Positions 59,090-64,000 of a stretch of DNA of 64,000 bases are shown here, piece after piece (positions within the stretch are counted from its first letter, which is position 1; each line of letters starts with the position of its first letter). Location of the stretch: positions 4,340,001 through 4,404,000 of the forward strand of contig NZ_CP082301.1 of NCBI RefSeq assembly GCF_019880305.1, in the 5' to 3' direction. The position numbers and the translations under genes are program-made. Source of the DNA: Streptomyces decoyicus (lineage in GTDB: Bacteria > Actinomycetota > Actinomycetes > Streptomycetales > Streptomycetaceae). The notes beneath the pieces are model-generated. The model searched no databases, had not been told where the DNA came from, and saw only the letters and a list, made by a program, of their open reading frames with translations.

Positions 59090-59512
59090 ATGACCGACAC
59101 AGTTCAGGCAGAAGTGATCATGAGCTTCGTCGTCTCGGAGGAGCTCGCGTTCCGGATTCCGGTGCAGCTGGACTTTGCCAGCGCCGATCCGTACGCCGTC
59201 CGTCTCACCTTCGATCTGCCCGGAGATGCGCCCGTTACCTGGGCGTTCGGCCGGGAGCTGCTACTGGACGGCCTGAGTCGGCCGTCCGGCGAGGGTGATG
59301 TGCGGATCGAGCCTGCCTCCCCCACGCACCTCAGCGATGTCTTCATCAGCCTTCAGGTCGGCGCCGAGCGCGCGCTGTTCCGGGTGAGTGCGGCACCGCT
59401 GGTCGCCTTCCTGGACCGTACGGACCGGCTCGTGCCGCTCGGCAAGGAAGAGGTCTGCGACACCCTGGAAGCCGTACTGGACCAGATCCTCACGGAGGCC
59501 CCGGCCGGCTGA
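59090..59512 (+). CDS. ssgA: Sporulation/cell-division regulator SsgA
   Basis: A 140-residue SsgA-like protein (SALP), a family unique to morphologically complex actinomycetes. SsgA stimulates septation and sporulation and enhances mycelial fragmentation. MSFVVSEELAFRIPVQLDF, PGDAPVTWAFGRELLLDG, DVFISLQVGAERALFRVS and APLVAFLDRTDRLVPLG closely follow known SsgA sequences. ATG 59090 (MTDTVQAEVIMSF) was chosen because S. griseus SsgA begins MRESVQAEVMMSF. A longer start at 59024 is not conserved. The usual upstream activator gene is only a remnant here. Confidence 0.92.
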   Translation: MTDTVQAEVIMSFVVSEELAFRIPVQLDFASADPYAVRLTFDLPGDAPVTWAFGRELLLDGLSRPSGEGDVRIEPASPTHLSDVFISLQVGAERALFRVSAAPLVAFLDRTDRLVPLGKEEVCDTLEAVLDQILTEAPAG

Positions 59513-59699
59513 CCCCGAGCCGGACGGACCGTCCACGCCGACGTCATACCGGGTACGCCGGTCCTCCCGCGTACCCGCGCACCTGTATGCCGCTTCCTGG
59601 CCGTGCTGCCTCCCTTCGCTGCCCTCGACCTGTGCCCTGCCCCTTCACGCGCCACGTCGCGTGCTTGAAGTCGCCTGCCAGGGGCCGTACTCATGCCCG

Positions 59700-61106
59700 T
59701 CACTGCTTACGCCGCTTGCCCCGTCCCCCGCGCCGGCTGGGCCTGCCCTCCGCGGTGCCTGTCGGCGCGCCGGCAGCGGCCCCGGCTCCCGTACCCGCCC
59801 CGGATCCCTCTCCGGCTCCTGCCCCGCCGCCGCTCCCCGGCCCGCCCAGGCCCTTCCGGTCCGCCGAGACGACCAGCGCTGCCAGCAGCGTCGTCAGCGG
59901 CACCGCGGCGACCAGTCCGATGCTGCCCACGAGCGTGCGGATGATCTCTTCCGCGACCACCTCGCTCGTGGCGACCGTGCCGACGCTGCTCTGTGCGATC
60001 GAGAACAGCAAAAGCAGCGGCAGTGCGGCGCCCGCGTAGGCCAGCACCAGGGTGTTGACGACGGAGGCGATGTGATCCCGGCCGATCCGCATCGCGGCAC
60101 CGTACAGCTTGCGCCAGCCGGCTGCCTGGTCTGCCTCCTTGAGCTCCCAGACCGCGGCGGTCTGCGTCACCGTCACATCGTCGAGCACACCCAGCGACCC
60201 GATGATGATCCCCGCGAGCAGCAGACCGCGGATCTCGATGTCGGGGTACAGGCCGTGCACCAGCCCGGTCGTGTCGTCCGTATTGCCGGTCAGCAGAGCC
60301 CAGTTGATGAATACCGAACCGAGCAGCCCGATCAGCAGCAGTGAGGCGAGGGTGCCGAGCACCGCCACCGAGGTACGGGCCGTCAGCCCATGACACAGGT
60401 AGAGCGCGATCAGCATGATCGCGCTTCCGCCGATCACCGCCACCAGCAGCGGATTGGAGCCCTGGAGGATCGCCGGGAGGATGAACAGCGTCAGGACCAC
60501 AAAGCTGGCGGCCAGGGCCACCAGCGCGAGTACTCCACGGAGTCGGCCCACGATCACCACTGCGAGGGCGAAGATCCCAGCCAGCACCCACATCGGGAGC
60601 GATCGGTCGACATCGCTGACCGAGTACTGCAGATCCTTCGGCGCCTTGGGGGAGTACGCCACCACCACGTCCTGCCCGGTGGTGTAGTGGCGCAGCGCGT
60701 CCGGTGTCACCACCGTCTGGAAGGTACGCCCGGCGTTCTCTCCCGTGGTGACCTTGATCGTCGCCTGCTGGCAGGGCTTGCCCTTGGACGCTCCCCCGGT
60801 CGGTGGCTGTCCCGTCGGAGACGGCGGCTGGGGCTGCTGCTCGGCATGGACATCCGCACAGTTCACCTCCGCCACTTTGATGACTCTGGCCTGCTCCGTG
60901 GGCTGGTCGAAGCCGACGCCGGAGGGCTTATGGGAGGGCGCGCCGCCTGGCCACAGCACGACCAGGCCGACCGCCACCGCAGCCGCGAAGGGGATCAGCA
61001 CTGCTGCGATGACCTTGCGCAGATGCCGGGAGACCGGCGTGGCAGGGCCATGGCCGTGCGCATGTGAGTGCACGGCGGACTGGTGGTGGGACTCGTGAGG
61101 GCTCAC
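59700..61106 (-). CDS. YibE/F-like polytopic membrane protein
   Basis: A 468-residue protein: His-rich head (HESHHQSAVHSHAHGHG), one span, an external region with a conserved Cys pair (EVNCADVH, GKPCQQ), then about eight spans (IFALAVVIVGRLRGVLALVA, GLLLAGIIIGSLGVLDDVTV) characteristic of the YibE/F family, and a Gly/Ala tail. Function unknown; transport is suspected. The start is GTG 61106. It diverges from thiC; the riboswitch lies 84 bases away. Confidence 0.82.
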   Translation of the reverse strand: MSPHESHHQSAVHSHAHGHGPATPVSRHLRKVIAAVLIPFAAAVAVGLVVLWPGGAPSHKPSGVGFDQPTEQARVIKVAEVNCADVHAEQQPQPPSPTGQPPTGGASKGKPCQQATIKVTTGENAGRTFQTVVTPDALRHYTTGQDVVVAYSPKAPKDLQYSVSDVDRSLPMWVLAGIFALAVVIVGRLRGVLALVALAASFVVLTLFILPAILQGSNPLLVAVIGGSAIMLIALYLCHGLTARTSVAVLGTLASLLLIGLLGSVFINWALLTGNTDDTTGLVHGLYPDIEIRGLLLAGIIIGSLGVLDDVTVTQTAAVWELKEADQAAGWRKLYGAAMRIGRDHIASVVNTLVLAYAGAALPLLLLFSIAQSSVGTVATSEVVAEEIIRTLVGSIGLVAAVPLTTLLAALVVSADRKGLGGPGSGGGAGAGEGSGAGTGAGAAAGAPTGTAEGRPSRRGGRGKRRKQ

Positions 61107-61189
61107 CGCCCGATCATCGCAAGAACTCTCGGGGCCCCCTGTTCACCCCGCCACATCGGCCGCTACCGTGGTGGCACCTTTGCAATCGC

Positions 61190-61318
61190 GGGAGCTCGGA
61201 GCACCGGGCTGAGAGGGCGCTGACCTTCGTCCCAGCGGCGTTTCACGTGAAACGCCCATGGACGGAAGCCGCTGCGTCGACCGCCGAACCTGTTACCGGG
61301 TAATGCCGGCGTAGGGAG
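61190..61318 (+). promoter_or_regulatory. TPP riboswitch of thiC, with an extended P3 arm carrying parS
   Basis: It contains the THI-box core: P2 AGCTCGG/CCGGGCT around 61193-61210, CTGAGA at 61209-61214, and CCTG...CGGGTAATGCCGGCG then TAGGGA at about 61289-61316. Between them, about 75 bases form an elongated P3: CTTCGTCC pairs with GGACGGAAG (one bulge), capped by the perfect 20-base palindrome GGCGTTTCACGTGAAACGCC at 61237-61256. The 3' strand includes GGGAG, the thiC ribosome site, so thiamine pyrophosphate probably blocks translation initiation. Confidence 0.88.
61240..61253. other. parS site inside the thiC riboswitch
   Basis: A perfect parS forming the tip of the P3 extension; flanking GGC/GCC lengthens it to a 20-base palindrome. 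Confidence 0.93.
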
Positions 61319-61327
61319 TTGGGTCTC

Positions 61328-63109
<1,782 letters not shown>

Positions 63110-63131
63110 CCGGAGTTCGGACACCTGTGAG

Positions 63132-63164
63132 GGAGGGCCCCTACCGAGGAGGTAGGGGCCCTCC
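63132..63164. terminator. Bidirectional terminator after thiC
   Basis: A perfect 14-base-pair hairpin (GGAGGGCCCCTACC/GGTAGGGGCCCTCC), loop GAGGA, between the convergent thiC and the gene at 63196. Confidence 0.82.
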
Positions 63165-63195
63165 GCCGTCCCGGCCCTGATCCGCCGGACAGGCC

Positions 63196-64000
63196 CTAGT
63201 CCGGCCGGTGGTCAGGCCCCCCGTAATCCGGGCTGGTGAAGTCCGGGCTGGAGTAGCGCGGGCGGGACCCCGAGGAGCCGCTGTCGGGGCTGGTGAACTC
63301 GGGACGGGTGTAGCCGAGAGTCGGGATGCGGCTCTCGGGGGACGGGGCACGGCGGGGGACATAGCGGGCCGGGTCGTCGTCCGGGGCGGCCGTGGGGTCG
63401 GTGAGGGCCTCACGGAGAAACGGCAGCAGGCCGCGCTCCAGGAGGGCGCGGCGCCATGCCTCACGGGCGTGGTCCAGCGCCTCCCCCAGTTCATCGGCTC
63501 TGGCGGCCTGTGCGGACGAGCCGTTGCGCAGGGCCGTGACGAGGAGGCCTGCCATCGCGACGAGGGTGCCTGCGGCGGTCAGTGCAGCGAAGATCCAGCC
63601 GACGCTGATCAGCGGCTGTGCCAGGGACTTGTCGGGGCTGAGGGCGCGCAGCACATAACCGATGAGGAGGAAGAGGACCGCGGCGATGCCGGCCAGGACG
63701 GGGGCGAGGACGGCGACCATGGCGGTGAGTCCGGCGCCGGTGGATCCGGCCTCGTCGAGGACGGTGGCGGTGGCCGGTCCTGGGCTCCCGTCGGCCGCCC
63801 CGTTCTGCTCCCCGTCGTCCGCTTCGGGGCGGGACGGTGCGGGCACCGGCGCGCGCAACTCGGCGCGGAGCTGTACATAGCGTTGGTATTCGGCCGTGGC
63901 GCATGCGGCAATGGCGGTGGTCGCGCTGAGCGCCATCGTGCGCAACTGCTCGGTATTGAGCTGGTTTCCCGCGGTGGTGGTGAAGTCGTCCGGGCGGTAG
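63196..64000 (-). CDS. Membrane protein with two spans, C-terminal part (runs off the right edge)
   Basis: The frame is open from the stop at 63196 to the window edge; the visible part is 267 residues, reading in from the edge as YRPDDFTTTAGNQLNTEQL. Two hydrophobic spans (GLTAMVAVLAPVLAGIAAVL then FLLIGYVLRA; VGWIFAALTAAGTLVAMAGL) are followed by a charged cytosolic helix (EALDHAREAWRRALLERGLL) and a Ser/Pro/Asp-rich tail. It resembles unnamed Streptomyces membrane proteins; no function is known to me. The true start is outside the window. Confidence 0.72.
   Translation of the reverse strand, partial: YRPDDFTTTAGNQLNTEQLRTMALSATTAIAACATAEYQRYVQLRAELRAPVPAPSRPEADDGEQNGAADGSPGPATATVLDEAGSTGAGLTAMVAVLAPVLAGIAAVLFLLIGYVLRALSPDKSLAQPLISVGWIFAALTAAGTLVAMAGLLVTALRNGSSAQAARADELGEALDHAREAWRRALLERGLLPFLREALTDPTAAPDDDPARYVPRRAPSPESRIPTLGYTRPEFTSPDSGSSGSRPRYSSPDFTSPDYGGPDHRPD

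Overview
The window is high-GC actinobacterial DNA and reads as the chromosome core of a Streptomyces on one side of oriC. It opens inside dnaA (minus strand) and passes through the conserved block rpmH-rnpA-yidD-yidC-jag-rsmG-parA-parB. It then runs through trxB-trxA, an ECF sigma/anti-sigma pair, murJ, cca, rpsF-ssb-rpsR-rplI and dnaB, and ends in ssgA, thiC and a truncated membrane-protein gene. ssgA (a sporulation gene), sixteen perfect ParB sites (parS, GTTTCACGTGAAAC) and many GTG starts support this placement. The origin itself (dnaA-dnaN gap) lies just left of the window. I saw no rRNA, tRNA, insertion sequence, prophage or CRISPR.

Layout. 1-6700: replication, translation, membrane insertion and segregation genes with the ParA/ParB system. 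6700-11000: a GNAT gene, the thioredoxin system behind a textbook sigma-R promoter, and an ECF sigma factor with its zinc anti-sigma factor behind a candidate autoregulatory promoter. 11000-17400: cell-envelope genes on the minus strand (a pseudokinase, the lipid II flippase MurJ, a large secreted DUF6049-like protein). 17500-30400: cca, a proline-rich membrane protein, an MFS exporter, inositol-1-phosphate synthase with a PadR regulator, a class A penicillin-binding protein, a GT87-like mannosyltransferase, and an alanine-racemase-like gene beside a FemX-like peptidoglycan-bridge enzyme. 30600-36700: ribosomal proteins S6, S18 and L9 with SSB, a trypsin-like protease, a MATE exporter and dnaB. 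36800-57900: a more variable stretch of regulators, exporters and redox enzymes, including a MerR regulator fused to a sliding-clamp-like domain, a flavohemoglobin with a long disordered head, and a cystathionine gamma-lyase/tyrosine-phosphatase/holin cluster. 58100-64000: a small membrane protein, a decayed IclR-type gene in the position expected for ssgR, ssgA, a YibE/F protein, and thiC under a TPP riboswitch.

Points that stand out: (i) a perfect parS forms the tip of the variable P3 arm of the thiC TPP riboswitch; (ii) other parS sites sit at the apex of RNA hairpins that look like terminators; (iii) inside genes, parS is read only in the frame that encodes Val-Ser-Arg-Glu-Thr; (iv) MerR joined to DnaN-clamp domains 2 and 3, overlapping a TPR-like gene; (v) an N-terminally deleted ssgR-like pseudogene directly before ssgA; (vi) a cluster of DnaA-box-like sequences in front of dnaB. 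All functional statements come from reading translations and sites by eye. No database search was run.
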